Positions 42,547 through 50,354 of a DNA stretch of 64,000 nt are shown piece after piece. The DNA is taken from NCBI RefSeq assembly GCF_033971905.1, contig NZ_JALBUT010000008.1, positions 71,850 to 135,849 of the forward strand, written 5' to 3'. How positions within the stretch are numbered: position 1 is the stretch's first letter; every line of letters begins with the position of its first letter. A model generated the notes under the pieces. That model saw nothing but the letters and a program-made list of their open reading frames with translations, was not told the origin of the DNA and searched no databases. The DNA comes from Intestinicryptomonas porci (GTDB lineage: Bacteria > Verrucomicrobiota > Verrucomicrobiia > Opitutales > Intestinicryptomonadaceae). The translations under genes and the position numbers were made by a program.

Positions 42547-43614
42547 ATGAAAAGAATAATTCCATTTGTGATATTGGCATGTTCGTCTTTTGCGCATGCT
42601 CAAGACGGGGGAGAGATTTTGGACGCCGACGGCAAACCCTTGTCTGCCCAGGCATTGGCGGACATTGCCTATAACAAGGCGGTTAGGTTTAAAGATGAAA
42701 AGCGCGTCAAAGTTCAGGAGTTTGAAAAGAATTTGGAGCTTGCCGCAAAGGGAGACCCTGTCGCGCAAAACAAAGTCGGCGACGCTTATGCCGAAGGCGA
42801 CATTATCGAAAAAAACATGCGCACTGCCGCCTACTGGTGGTATGAGGCGGCAACGCGAAAAAATCCCGAAGCCATGTGCAGGTTGGGAGAGCTTTATTTC
42901 GAGGGCGGAATCATGAAGCGCAACAGGCACAAGGCGGTCGAATACTGGAAGGCGGCGTCGGTTGCGGGCAACGCGCAGGCGCAGTATTTTTTGGGCACAT
43001 GTTATTCGGTCGGCGGCAACGGCATATTTAAGAACATGGAGCAGGCGGCATACTGGTGGCAGAAGTCGGCGCGCCAAAACAACATAAGGGCGGTTCATAA
43101 TCTCGCGTTTTGCTATGCGAGGGGTGAGGGCGTAAAGCAGGACCCCAAGTTCGCGTTTGAGCTGTGGAAGCGGGCGGCGCTGGAAAATTATCTGCCCGCA
43201 AAGACGATGCTTGGGCTTTGCTACTTTTCGGGCGAAGGGGTAGCAAAAGACATGAAAATGGCGGCGAATATTTGGACTGCCGCCTCCGAAGAGGGAGATG
43301 CCGACGCGCAGAGGTTTTTGGGCTTTTCATACTATTACGGAAAGGGTGTCGAGCAGGACAAGAATACCGCGCTTGTTCTCTTTCAGGCGTCTGCCGCGCA
43401 GGGCGACAAGGATTCCGCAAGGGCTGTCGAAGACTTGACTTTGGAAATAGGAATGCGCACTGCAAATTCTCCCGCGCCTAAGGTTGTGCCGAAAATTCCG
43501 AATGCGGGCTATGTTGAAACAAATCGCCCGTTCAGAACTTACGACACGGTGGGCAAGGATGTGCTTATTCCGAAAAAACAAGGCGAAAAAGAAGTAAAGC
43601 CGTCCAAAAAGTAA
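42547..43614 (+). CDS. Secreted Sel1-repeat protein
   Basis: 355 residues from the ATG at 42547. Signal peptide MKRIIPFVILACSSFAHA, then six to seven Sel1-like helical repeats from about residue 65 to 300, e.g. AQYFLGTCYSVGGNGIFKNM and AKTMLGLCYFSGEGVAKDM, each about 36 residues with the G-x2-Y-x2-G core. A basic tail ends it (GEKEVKPSKK). Sel1 repeats mediate protein contacts; a periplasmic scaffold is likely. No catalytic part. A bidirectional terminator follows. Confidence 0.88.
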   Translation: MKRIIPFVILACSSFAHAQDGGEILDADGKPLSAQALADIAYNKAVRFKDEKRVKVQEFEKNLELAAKGDPVAQNKVGDAYAEGDIIEKNMRTAAYWWYEAATRKNPEAMCRLGELYFEGGIMKRNRHKAVEYWKAASVAGNAQAQYFLGTCYSVGGNGIFKNMEQAAYWWQKSARQNNIRAVHNLAFCYARGEGVKQDPKFAFELWKRAALENYLPAKTMLGLCYFSGEGVAKDMKMAANIWTAASEEGDADAQRFLGFSYYYGKGVEQDKNTALVLFQASAAQGDKDSARAVEDLTLEIGMRTANSPAPKVVPKIPNAGYVETNRPFRTYDTVGKDVLIPKKQGEKEVKPSKK

Positions 43615-43621
43615 AAAATTT

Positions 43622-43652
43622 AAGCGCGGAATTTTCACTCCGCGCTTTTTTT
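43622..43652 (+). terminator. Bidirectional terminator between Sel1 gene and GH130 gene
   Basis: Stem AAGCGCGGA/TCCGCGCTT, loop ATTTTCAC, then seven T; the A-rich left side provides a shorter T run for the minus strand. Confidence 0.8.
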
Positions 43653-43668
43653 GTGTTTTGAAAAAATT

Positions 43669-45042
43669 TTACTTCACGAACTTTATGTTTTCGATTTTGT
43701 TTTTTTCCAAAAGTTCGATGATGCTTTTAAGCGATTTTACCGAAGCTTTGCTGTTTACTGAAATTTCAAGCGGCTTGTTTTCTTTTGCGAAATTTGCAAG
43801 TTTTGCATCCAGACTCTTTAAGTCTGTTTTTTGGTAATTCCAAAGTAATTCGCCGCTATCGAGAATTTCCACCCCCTCGTATTCGGGAATAGGGTCTCCA
43901 AATCTATCGGATTTTTTCGGGTCGAAGATGGCAACTCCCACAAGAGAATCGGCGCATCCGTAATACATATACCACTTGCCCTTGTAGAAGGTCAGCCCCT
44001 CTATAAACACTGTGCCTTGCGCATATTGCCCCTTGCGCTCGAAATCCGCCATCGGGCGGAAAAAGGGAACGTCAAGGCGCGCTATCGGCTTTAACGGGTC
44101 GTTTAAGTCAAAGAGAACCTGCCCCGCGGCGTAAGTGCCTTCCGCAAAACGCTTGTCGGCGTCTTTTCCCCTCGAATTTTTGCCGTTATACAAAACCAAA
44201 ATCCCCTTTTTCGTCTTTATTGCGGCGGGGCCGACTTCTGTTAGGGAACTATCGAAAAATCCCCTGCGAGGCGCGATTAGCTCTTTAAGGGAGCCGTTTG
44301 GGTTTTCGACGGGTTCCCAGTTTATGAGGTCGCTGCTCGTTGCGGCAAAAATGCGGTGTTCGCCCCAGTACATCAGGTATTTGCCGTTTATTTTGGAAAT
44401 CACGAATTTGTCGGGGTCGGTTTTCGATTGTTCGGTGAGGATTGCGGCGGACTTGCAGAACATGTTTATGTATTTTCCGCCTTTTGCTTTTTTAAACGCG
44501 CTACCGTGTTTCTTCCAAGTGCGCAGGTCTTTTGAAGTTGCTATGCAAAGGCGCGCGCATTTTTTGTTCCAGCTTGTGTAGGTCAATACGAATGTACCGT
44601 CTTCTGTCCGTGCAAGGCGCGGGTCTTCCGTGCCTCCCGTCCATTCAAATTCCTTGTTGTTGTCTTCTGCCGGAAAGAACACGGGGGAGGGGTGGCGTTT
44701 CATGTTTATGCCGTCGGTCGTTTCGGCAAGCCCCAGTCTTGAAGTGCGCGAGCCGACACCTTGAAATGTGTTGTCTTCTGCCCTGTATAGAATGCAGATT
44801 TTGTTTTTGTAAACGGTTGCGGCGGGATTAAATGTGTCGCTTTCTTCCCATCTTATTGGTCTTTTTTGCATGGGGCAATCGAATACGCTTTCTTTGTTTG
44901 GCGATATTACGGGGTTTACCCCCTCGGGCCGTTCAAATCCGCCCATTGCCCAGTCGGGCAGGGGATTTTTTTGCAGATTGTTTTCTGCGTGGGCGGAAAG
45001 CCCGATTGCAAGCATTAAAATAAATAGTGTTGTTCTTAACAT
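43669..45042 (-). CDS. Exported glycoside hydrolase family 130-like protein
   Basis: 457 residues from the ATG at 45042; an upstream TTG at 45096 would hide the signal peptide MLRTTLFILMLAIGLSAHA. The five-bladed beta-propeller pattern of GH130 is suggested by FNPAATVYKNKICILYRAED and FEWTGGTEDPRLARTEDGTF followed by VLTYTSWN; the GGTEDPRL motif matches the conserved catalytic-site region. GH130 enzymes are mannosyl phosphorylases or mannosidases; export points to hydrolysis of a mannoside outside the cytoplasm rather than phosphorolysis, which needs inorganic phosphate and is usually cytoplasmic. Last ~70 residues are an extra helical region (SVKSLKSIIELLEKNKIENI). Confidence 0.78.
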   Translation of the reverse strand: MLRTTLFILMLAIGLSAHAENNLQKNPLPDWAMGGFERPEGVNPVISPNKESVFDCPMQKRPIRWEESDTFNPAATVYKNKICILYRAEDNTFQGVGSRTSRLGLAETTDGINMKRHPSPVFFPAEDNNKEFEWTGGTEDPRLARTEDGTFVLTYTSWNKKCARLCIATSKDLRTWKKHGSAFKKAKGGKYINMFCKSAAILTEQSKTDPDKFVISKINGKYLMYWGEHRIFAATSSDLINWEPVENPNGSLKELIAPRRGFFDSSLTEVGPAAIKTKKGILVLYNGKNSRGKDADKRFAEGTYAAGQVLFDLNDPLKPIARLDVPFFRPMADFERKGQYAQGTVFIEGLTFYKGKWYMYYGCADSLVGVAIFDPKKSDRFGDPIPEYEGVEILDSGELLWNYQKTDLKSLDAKLANFAKENKPLEISVNSKASVKSLKSIIELLEKNKIENIKFVK

Positions 45043-45125
45043 ATATAAACTTTTTTTGTAGACGAAAGAATTACGCATAAAAATACTGTTTATCAAGGGT
45101 TTTTATTGTTTTTTTTAAAAAATGC

Positions 45126-45154
45126 TTGCCTATGGCTTTTTTTTAGTCTAACCC
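45126..45154 (+). promoter_or_regulatory. Possible promoter of guaB
   Basis: TTGCCT (45126-45131), 17-bp spacer, TAACCC (45149-45154), followed shortly by the ribosome site GGGGGA at 45160. Confidence 0.4.
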
Positions 45155-45171
45155 CAATGGGGGAAAATAAT

Positions 45172-46728
45172 ATGAACAACGCAATAGACGATATTTTCTT
45201 TAAAAGTGCGGACGACTTTTTCCGCATGAACGCGCCGACGGCTCTTACTTATGACGATGTCACGTTGGCAACCCAGTATTCGGCGATTTTGCCAAAGCAG
45301 ACGAAATTGGATATGGAGCTTTCCGAAAGCGTCAAGCTGACACTGCCAATTATCTCTTCGGACATGGATACGGTTACCGAATACAAGATGGCGATTGCAA
45401 TGGCAAGAAACGGCGGTTTGGGCATAATCCACTCCTCGATGACCGCAGACGAACAGCTCTCGCAGGTAAGCAGGGTTAAAAACTACATTCACGGTTTGAT
45501 TCAAGACCCGATAAGGGTTTCTCCCGAACAGTTCATCGGCGACGTCTTGAACATGGTTGAGGACAAAAAGTTCCGTTTCAGAACGTTCCCCGTGGTTGAC
45601 GGGCAGGGCAAGCTTGTCGGTCTTTTGCCGGGCAGCGTGGTGAAATCCCGCTATGCCTCGATGAAGATTGCAGACGCAATGTCGCCCCGCTCAGAAGTGT
45701 TCACAATTTCGGCAAAAGACTTGGGTGCAGACCCGATTGAGGCGGCAGACAACTTCTTTAACGACCATTTCGGTGTCCACAAGCTTTTGGTTGTCGATGA
45801 AAACGACAAGCTTAAAGGTCTTTTCACTCTTTCTGACATCGAAAGAATTTCAGACGAAAACGCGTCGCAAAAACGCGCGGCGAGGGACTCGCGCTTCCGC
45901 CTGCTCTGCGGTGCTACGCTTTCCATTTACCGCAACAAGGATGGCGGTCTTGACAAGGACAGAATTATAAACCATGTCGGCGCGCTCGTGGAACGCGGTT
46001 TGGACGTGGCGGCGGTTTCCACCGCGCACGGCTTTACGGAAGGCGTCGGTTCAATGGTAAAACTCGTCCGCGAAAACTTCAAGGATTTGACCATAATAGG
46101 CGGCAATGTCACAAGTGCGGCGGGCGTTGAATATCTCGCAAACGCGGGCGCGGACGCGATAAAAGTCGGGCAGGGCCCCGGCTCAATCTGCACGACCCGC
46201 ATAGTTGCGGGCATCGGCATACCGCAGCTTACGGCTTTGTATGTATGCTCTTCGCAAGCGAAGAAATCGGGCGTCAAAATAATTGCAGACGGCGGCATAA
46301 CAAAGAGCGGCGACATGGTAAAGGCTTTGACTTTGGCTGACGCGGTTTTGTGCGGAAGCCTGCTTGCGGGCACGCCCGAAGCTCCCGGCAAGATTATGGA
46401 AATCAACGGCAAGAGCTACAAGCAATACCGCGGCATGGGTTCCATGGCGGCGATGAAAGACGGCTCTGCCGCGCGTTATGGCAGGGACACCAAAGACAAG
46501 ACCGACAAGGTGACTGCGGAAGGCATCGAGGCGTTGAAGGAAGTTTCGGTTGGTCTTGATACTTTGCTTGCGCAGTATGCGGGCGGTATCCAAAGCGGCA
46601 TGGGCTATTTGGGCGCGGAAGATTTGGCGGCGTTGAAGCGCAACGCTAGATTTGCTAAAATCACAGCTGCGGGGCAGAAGGAAAGCTTCCCCCACGACGT
46701 GATAGAAGTTAAGACAAACAATGCTTAA
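45172..46728 (+). CDS. guaB: IMP dehydrogenase
   Basis: 518 residues from the ATG at 45172, seven bases after GGGGGA. Oxidises IMP to XMP with NAD, first committed step to GMP. The barrel is interrupted by two CBS domains (about residues 110-240). Catalytic Cys is in GPGSICTTRIVAGIG, the phosphate site IIADGGITKSGDMVKAL, and the mobile-flap Arg-Tyr in DGSAARYGRD. The segment that in E. coli reads IDSSHGHSEGV reads VSTAHGFTEGV here, so the NAD-contacting Asp is replaced by Ser. The EGRVAYKG stretch after the flap is also altered (EGIEALKEVS). GMP reductase is excluded by the CBS pair and flap Arg-Tyr. Confidence 0.9.
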   Translation: MNNAIDDIFFKSADDFFRMNAPTALTYDDVTLATQYSAILPKQTKLDMELSESVKLTLPIISSDMDTVTEYKMAIAMARNGGLGIIHSSMTADEQLSQVSRVKNYIHGLIQDPIRVSPEQFIGDVLNMVEDKKFRFRTFPVVDGQGKLVGLLPGSVVKSRYASMKIADAMSPRSEVFTISAKDLGADPIEAADNFFNDHFGVHKLLVVDENDKLKGLFTLSDIERISDENASQKRAARDSRFRLLCGATLSIYRNKDGGLDKDRIINHVGALVERGLDVAAVSTAHGFTEGVGSMVKLVRENFKDLTIIGGNVTSAAGVEYLANAGADAIKVGQGPGSICTTRIVAGIGIPQLTALYVCSSQAKKSGVKIIADGGITKSGDMVKALTLADAVLCGSLLAGTPEAPGKIMEINGKSYKQYRGMGSMAAMKDGSAARYGRDTKDKTDKVTAEGIEALKEVSVGLDTLLAQYAGGIQSGMGYLGAEDLAALKRNARFAKITAAGQKESFPHDVIEVKTNNA

Positions 46729-46752
46729 GTTGTTTGCCTGACGCAAAAATGT

Positions 46753-46786
46753 GAAACCCGCCATGTATGCAAAATGGCGGAGTTTC
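46753..46786 (+). terminator. Hairpin after guaB, weak terminator
   Basis: Stem GAAACCCGCCAT/ATGGCGGAGTTTC with one bulge. No compact T run follows at once, only TATTTTATATTTTTTATT some bases on, so attenuation or partial termination is possible. Confidence 0.45.
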
Positions 46787-46811
46787 TCTGTATTTTATAT
46801 TTTTTATTGCT

Positions 46812-48506
46812 ATGACTCCCACAAAAGTTTTTCTGACAATTCTTGCGACGGTCTTGGTTTTGGGCTTTTTCTATTTTCTTACTCTGTTTTCTCCGCGCGG
46901 AGTTTACGAGGAGCATCAAGACGCGGAAATTTCGCTTGCCGACGCGCTTGAAATGAAAACCGAAGCGGGAAAGCTTTATAATGAATTTTTGGAAAAACTG
47001 AAGCTTGGCGAGCCTACGAAAGCCGACATGGATAAACTCGAAAAATCCATAGGGCTTTTGAGTTCTTTCATAAAACAGACCGAGACTTCCGACAGGGCGA
47101 CGCACGCCGAGCTTACGCAAATGCGCACGACTTTGCAAAACGTGCAGGGCAGAAAAGACGCCGAAGAAATACCGATGATGTTAAGAGAGGCGGATGAGGC
47201 TTTTACGAAGCACAATATGCTCTTGGCGTTGGAATTATATAAAAAAGTATATGAGGCGCAGGAGCGTGTAAACAGGCTCTATCCCGACAGCGACTATTGC
47301 AGCGTATCGACCCTTTCAAAGGCGGAGCAAATGTTGCGCCTTGTAAGCGCGGCACCTCTCGCTTCCGAAATAAAGGAAATACAGGCGCAAATAAAAGAGC
47401 ATGTTGCGTTGAAGCACTGGGAAGAGGCAAAAAAATTATATAAAAAAGCAATATCCTTGCAGAATAGAATAAACAAGGACTATGCCAACACAAGCTATGC
47501 CGATTTTTCAAAAGTAAGGGATTTTGAAATAGAATTGGATTCTTTAAACGCCGCTCCTTTGCAGGCTGAAATCGAAGAGGCATTGGCGGCAGGGAAAAAG
47601 TGCGAGGAAGGCAAAAACTATCTCGCCGCCGCGGAGCAGTACCGAATCGCGGTTGACAAGCAGAGCGAACTCAACACGCTTTTTGAGCGCAGTTCTTACG
47701 CTTCCGGAGAAAAGCTTGCTAAATTCAGGGTTTTAAAGGATGTCGCCATGAGCCGCCCGCTTTTTGACGAAATTTCTCAAAAATATGAGAAAATGCGCGA
47801 AATGTTGCGAAACGGAGAGTCTTCCGACAAAATTTTGCCCCTTGCGCAAAATATTCTTTTAAAGTGCGAAAGCTTCAAGACGGAGCATCCTTTAAGCGGG
47901 CTTTTAGACGATGAAACTGTCTTGTCTTTGCGCTATATCGGCTATTTGGGCAAAAACTTGGAAACAATTTACAGGCAGTGCATGGAAAATTTGCTGCCGA
48001 TAAATTCTTCGGAAAATGTCAAAATGCTGAAATCCGAAGTTTCGCAGTCGCTTTATGAATTTGTGATGCAGGAAAATCCCAGCAGAAACAAAAATCCCGA
48101 AAATCCCGTTGAAACCGTTTCGTACGAAAACGCCTTGGATTTTTGCAGGAGGCTTTCTTGGATTTTGGGAAGAAAAATCACCCTGCCTTCTTTGGAGCAG
48201 CTTAAAAGCGCAGTCGGGTCTTTGGCTTATGTGGATTTGGATGCCATATCGTGGAATGCCGGCAATTCCGGGCTTCGCACGCACAAAGTGGCGTCGAAAA
48301 GCCCGAACGTCAAGGGTTTTTACGACTTGCTTGGCAATGTTTCGGAATTTACTTCCGCCGATAAAAACGCAAAGGCTTTTGTATTTGGCGGAAATGCACA
48401 GACTTGGACGGACGCTTTAAGCGAAATTCCCGTCCGCGAAATTCAGACGAGCCAAAACGGCGACAGAACCGTGGGTTTTAGGTTTGTCGTATCTTTTTCT
48501 GAATAG
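46812..48506 (+). CDS. Membrane-anchored helical-repeat protein with inactive-looking FGE/SUMF1 domain
   Basis: 564 residues from the ATG at 46812; an ATG at 46767 lies inside the guaB hairpin and is less likely. One N-terminal membrane segment (VFLTILATVLVLGFFYFLTL), then about 350 residues of charged helices with TPR-like repeats around MLLALELYKKVYEAQERVNR and HWEEAKKLYKKAISLQNRIN. The last ~130 residues follow the FGE-sulfatase layout: VETVSYENALDFCRRLSW, then GFYDLLGNVSEFT, FVFGGNAQTW and VGFRFVVSF. The catalytic cysteine pair of formylglycine-generating enzymes is missing and the domain is short, so a binding role is more likely than oxidation. Unknown function, envelope-facing. Confidence 0.72.
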   Translation: MTPTKVFLTILATVLVLGFFYFLTLFSPRGVYEEHQDAEISLADALEMKTEAGKLYNEFLEKLKLGEPTKADMDKLEKSIGLLSSFIKQTETSDRATHAELTQMRTTLQNVQGRKDAEEIPMMLREADEAFTKHNMLLALELYKKVYEAQERVNRLYPDSDYCSVSTLSKAEQMLRLVSAAPLASEIKEIQAQIKEHVALKHWEEAKKLYKKAISLQNRINKDYANTSYADFSKVRDFEIELDSLNAAPLQAEIEEALAAGKKCEEGKNYLAAAEQYRIAVDKQSELNTLFERSSYASGEKLAKFRVLKDVAMSRPLFDEISQKYEKMREMLRNGESSDKILPLAQNILLKCESFKTEHPLSGLLDDETVLSLRYIGYLGKNLETIYRQCMENLLPINSSENVKMLKSEVSQSLYEFVMQENPSRNKNPENPVETVSYENALDFCRRLSWILGRKITLPSLEQLKSAVGSLAYVDLDAISWNAGNSGLRTHKVASKSPNVKGFYDLLGNVSEFTSADKNAKAFVFGGNAQTWTDALSEIPVREIQTSQNGDRTVGFRFVVSFSE

Positions 48507-48649
48507 CGTTTTGCTTTTTTTGTGCGCATTCGGTTTTTTGCGGCAAAATCCGCAATTTTTTGCATAGGCTTTTTGCAATATGGGTTTTTGTTGCATTGCG
48601 TTAATATTTGTGTTTACAAGATTGAAATAAAAATCCATTCTCACAAGAA

Positions 48650-49390
48650 ATGGATTTGCAAAATGGGAAATTATCGATAACTGCGCGCGAGCTTGTCAAA
48701 GACTATGGCAAAAGGCGCGTGGTAAACGGCGTGAATTTAAGCCTTGCCGCAGGGGAAATCGTGGGGCTTTTGGGTCCGAACGGCGCGGGAAAAACAACGA
48801 GTTTTTACATGATTATGGGGCTTGTCCCCGCAACGGCGGGCAACGTCTTTTTGGGAAATGTCGATATTACGAATTTGCCTATGTACAGGCGTTCAAGAAT
48901 GGGCATAGGATATTTGCCGCAGGAAGCTTCGGTTTTCAGAAAGCTCACTGTTGAAGAAAACGTCATGGCGGTTGTCGAAACTTTGGACATGCCGAAAAAA
49001 GAGCGCAAGGACTATGTCTTGAAAATGCTTGACGATTTGGATTTGAAGCGTCTTTCCTCTCAAAAGGCGTACACGCTTTCAGGGGGGGAGCGCAGGAGGC
49101 TTGAAATCACCCGCGCTCTGGCTGTCCGCCCGAAATTTCTTTTGATGGACGAGCCTTTCAGCGGAGTTGACCCGATAAGTGTGGCGGAAGTCCAAAATAT
49201 TGTTTTGGGGTTGAAGGCAAAGGGCATCGGCGTCCTTATCACCGACCACAACGTGCGCGAAACTCTCAGCATTGTGGACAGGGCTTACCTAATCCACCAG
49301 GGGAAGGTTTTAAGCCAGGGCACGAGCGAATTTTTGGTAAACGACGAAATGAGCCGCAAGTTCTATTTGGGCGAAAGCTTTAAAATGTAG
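48650..49390 (+). CDS. lptB: Lipopolysaccharide export ABC transporter ATP-binding protein
   Basis: 246 residues. Walker A GLLGPNGAGKTTSFYMIMG, ABC signature YTLSGGERRRLEITRAL, Walker B FLLMDEPFSGVDP, and LptB-type features GYLPQEASVFRKLTVEENV and ITDHNVRETLSIVDRAYLI. It powers LptB2FGC extraction of LPS from the inner membrane, indicating an LPS-bearing outer membrane. hprK follows by 3 bp; lptB-rpoN-hprK neighbourhoods are common, but here rpoN is elsewhere. Confidence 0.95.
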   Translation: MDLQNGKLSITARELVKDYGKRRVVNGVNLSLAAGEIVGLLGPNGAGKTTSFYMIMGLVPATAGNVFLGNVDITNLPMYRRSRMGIGYLPQEASVFRKLTVEENVMAVVETLDMPKKERKDYVLKMLDDLDLKRLSSQKAYTLSGGERRRLEITRALAVRPKFLLMDEPFSGVDPISVAEVQNIVLGLKAKGIGVLITDHNVRETLSIVDRAYLIHQGKVLSQGTSEFLVNDEMSRKFYLGESFKM

Positions 49391-49393
49391 TTT

Positions 49394-50335
49394 ATGTCGG
49401 AAGCAAACGAACAGTCTATATCCGTAAAGGAATTTTACGATTTATTTAAGGAAACTTTGCAGCTCGAAATGGCTGCGGGGGCAGGCGGGCTTGATAAAAT
49501 CATAAAGGATTTGGGTTCAAACCGCCCCGCGCTGGCGATAACGGGCTACTTTAAAAATTTTGCCGCGCACCGCATACAGATTTTCGGCGCGGGCGAAATG
49601 GCTTATCTGCGGGACTTGCCCGCCGAAGAGCAGGAGCAGGCAATGCGCGAGATTCTCGAAAAGGGCGTCACCTGCATGATTGTTTCCCGCAACATTGTCC
49701 CGACGAGGGCGATGCTGAAAGTCGCGGAGGAGTTCAATGTGCCGCTTCTTCGCACAAGAATGCGCTCGAAGGAGTTTTCGACTGATTTGTCGCTGGAAGT
49801 CGGCAAGAAGTTTGCGCCGCGCATCAGTTTGCACGGAACGTTTTTGGACGTCAAGGGTATAGGTGTTTTAATCCGCGGTGCAAGCGGAGTCGGCAAGAGC
49901 GAATGCGCGCTTGCCTTAATCGACCACGGGCATTCGCTTGTGGCAGACGACATGACGTGCTGCGTAAAAATCGGAAAAGACAGGGTAATTGGCAAGAGCA
50001 ACGACTTAAACCGCGGGTACATGGAGTGCCGTGGAATTGGCATAATCGACGTTGCGAAGCTCTACGGGGTTAGATGCTTGCGCCTCGAAAAGCAGGTCGA
50101 TTTGGTTGTGACTTTCGTTGAATGGAAATCGGGAATACCCGAAGAGCGCACGGGGCTTGACAAGAATTACTTTGACATCTTGGGCGTTTCAATTCCGCAT
50201 ATCGAAATTCCCGTAAGACCGGGAAGAGACATGGCGCGCCTTGTTGAAGTTGCCGCCATGGTTCAGGCGTTGCGCGAAATGGGTCATGACGCGGCGGCGG
50301 AGTTCAATGAACGCCTGATTGCCGCGATGAGTTAA
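49394..50335 (+). CDS. hprK: HPr kinase/phosphorylase
   Basis: 313 residues, full length. Phosphorylates and dephosphorylates a serine on HPr-like proteins. Walker A GASGVGKSECALALIDHGHS near residue 160, followed by LVADD; the signature CRGIGIIDVAKLYGV and R-x-G-DM near the end are present. N-terminal domain DRTK-type (GYFKNFAAHRIQIFGAGEM). No PTS enzymes in the window, so the target HPr must be encoded elsewhere. In Gram-negative bacteria it usually acts in regulation rather than sugar uptake. Confidence 0.95.
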   Translation: MSEANEQSISVKEFYDLFKETLQLEMAAGAGGLDKIIKDLGSNRPALAITGYFKNFAAHRIQIFGAGEMAYLRDLPAEEQEQAMREILEKGVTCMIVSRNIVPTRAMLKVAEEFNVPLLRTRMRSKEFSTDLSLEVGKKFAPRISLHGTFLDVKGIGVLIRGASGVGKSECALALIDHGHSLVADDMTCCVKIGKDRVIGKSNDLNRGYMECRGIGIIDVAKLYGVRCLRLEKQVDLVVTFVEWKSGIPEERTGLDKNYFDILGVSIPHIEIPVRPGRDMARLVEVAAMVQALREMGHDAAAEFNERLIAAMS

Positions 50336-50354
50336 AGCTTTTGGGATTTTTTTT

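Noticed and set aside
50336..50354. Possible cobalamin riboswitch before metH
   Set aside because: Only 19 bp lie between hprK and metH, too short for the aptamer, and hprK coding sequence precedes it.
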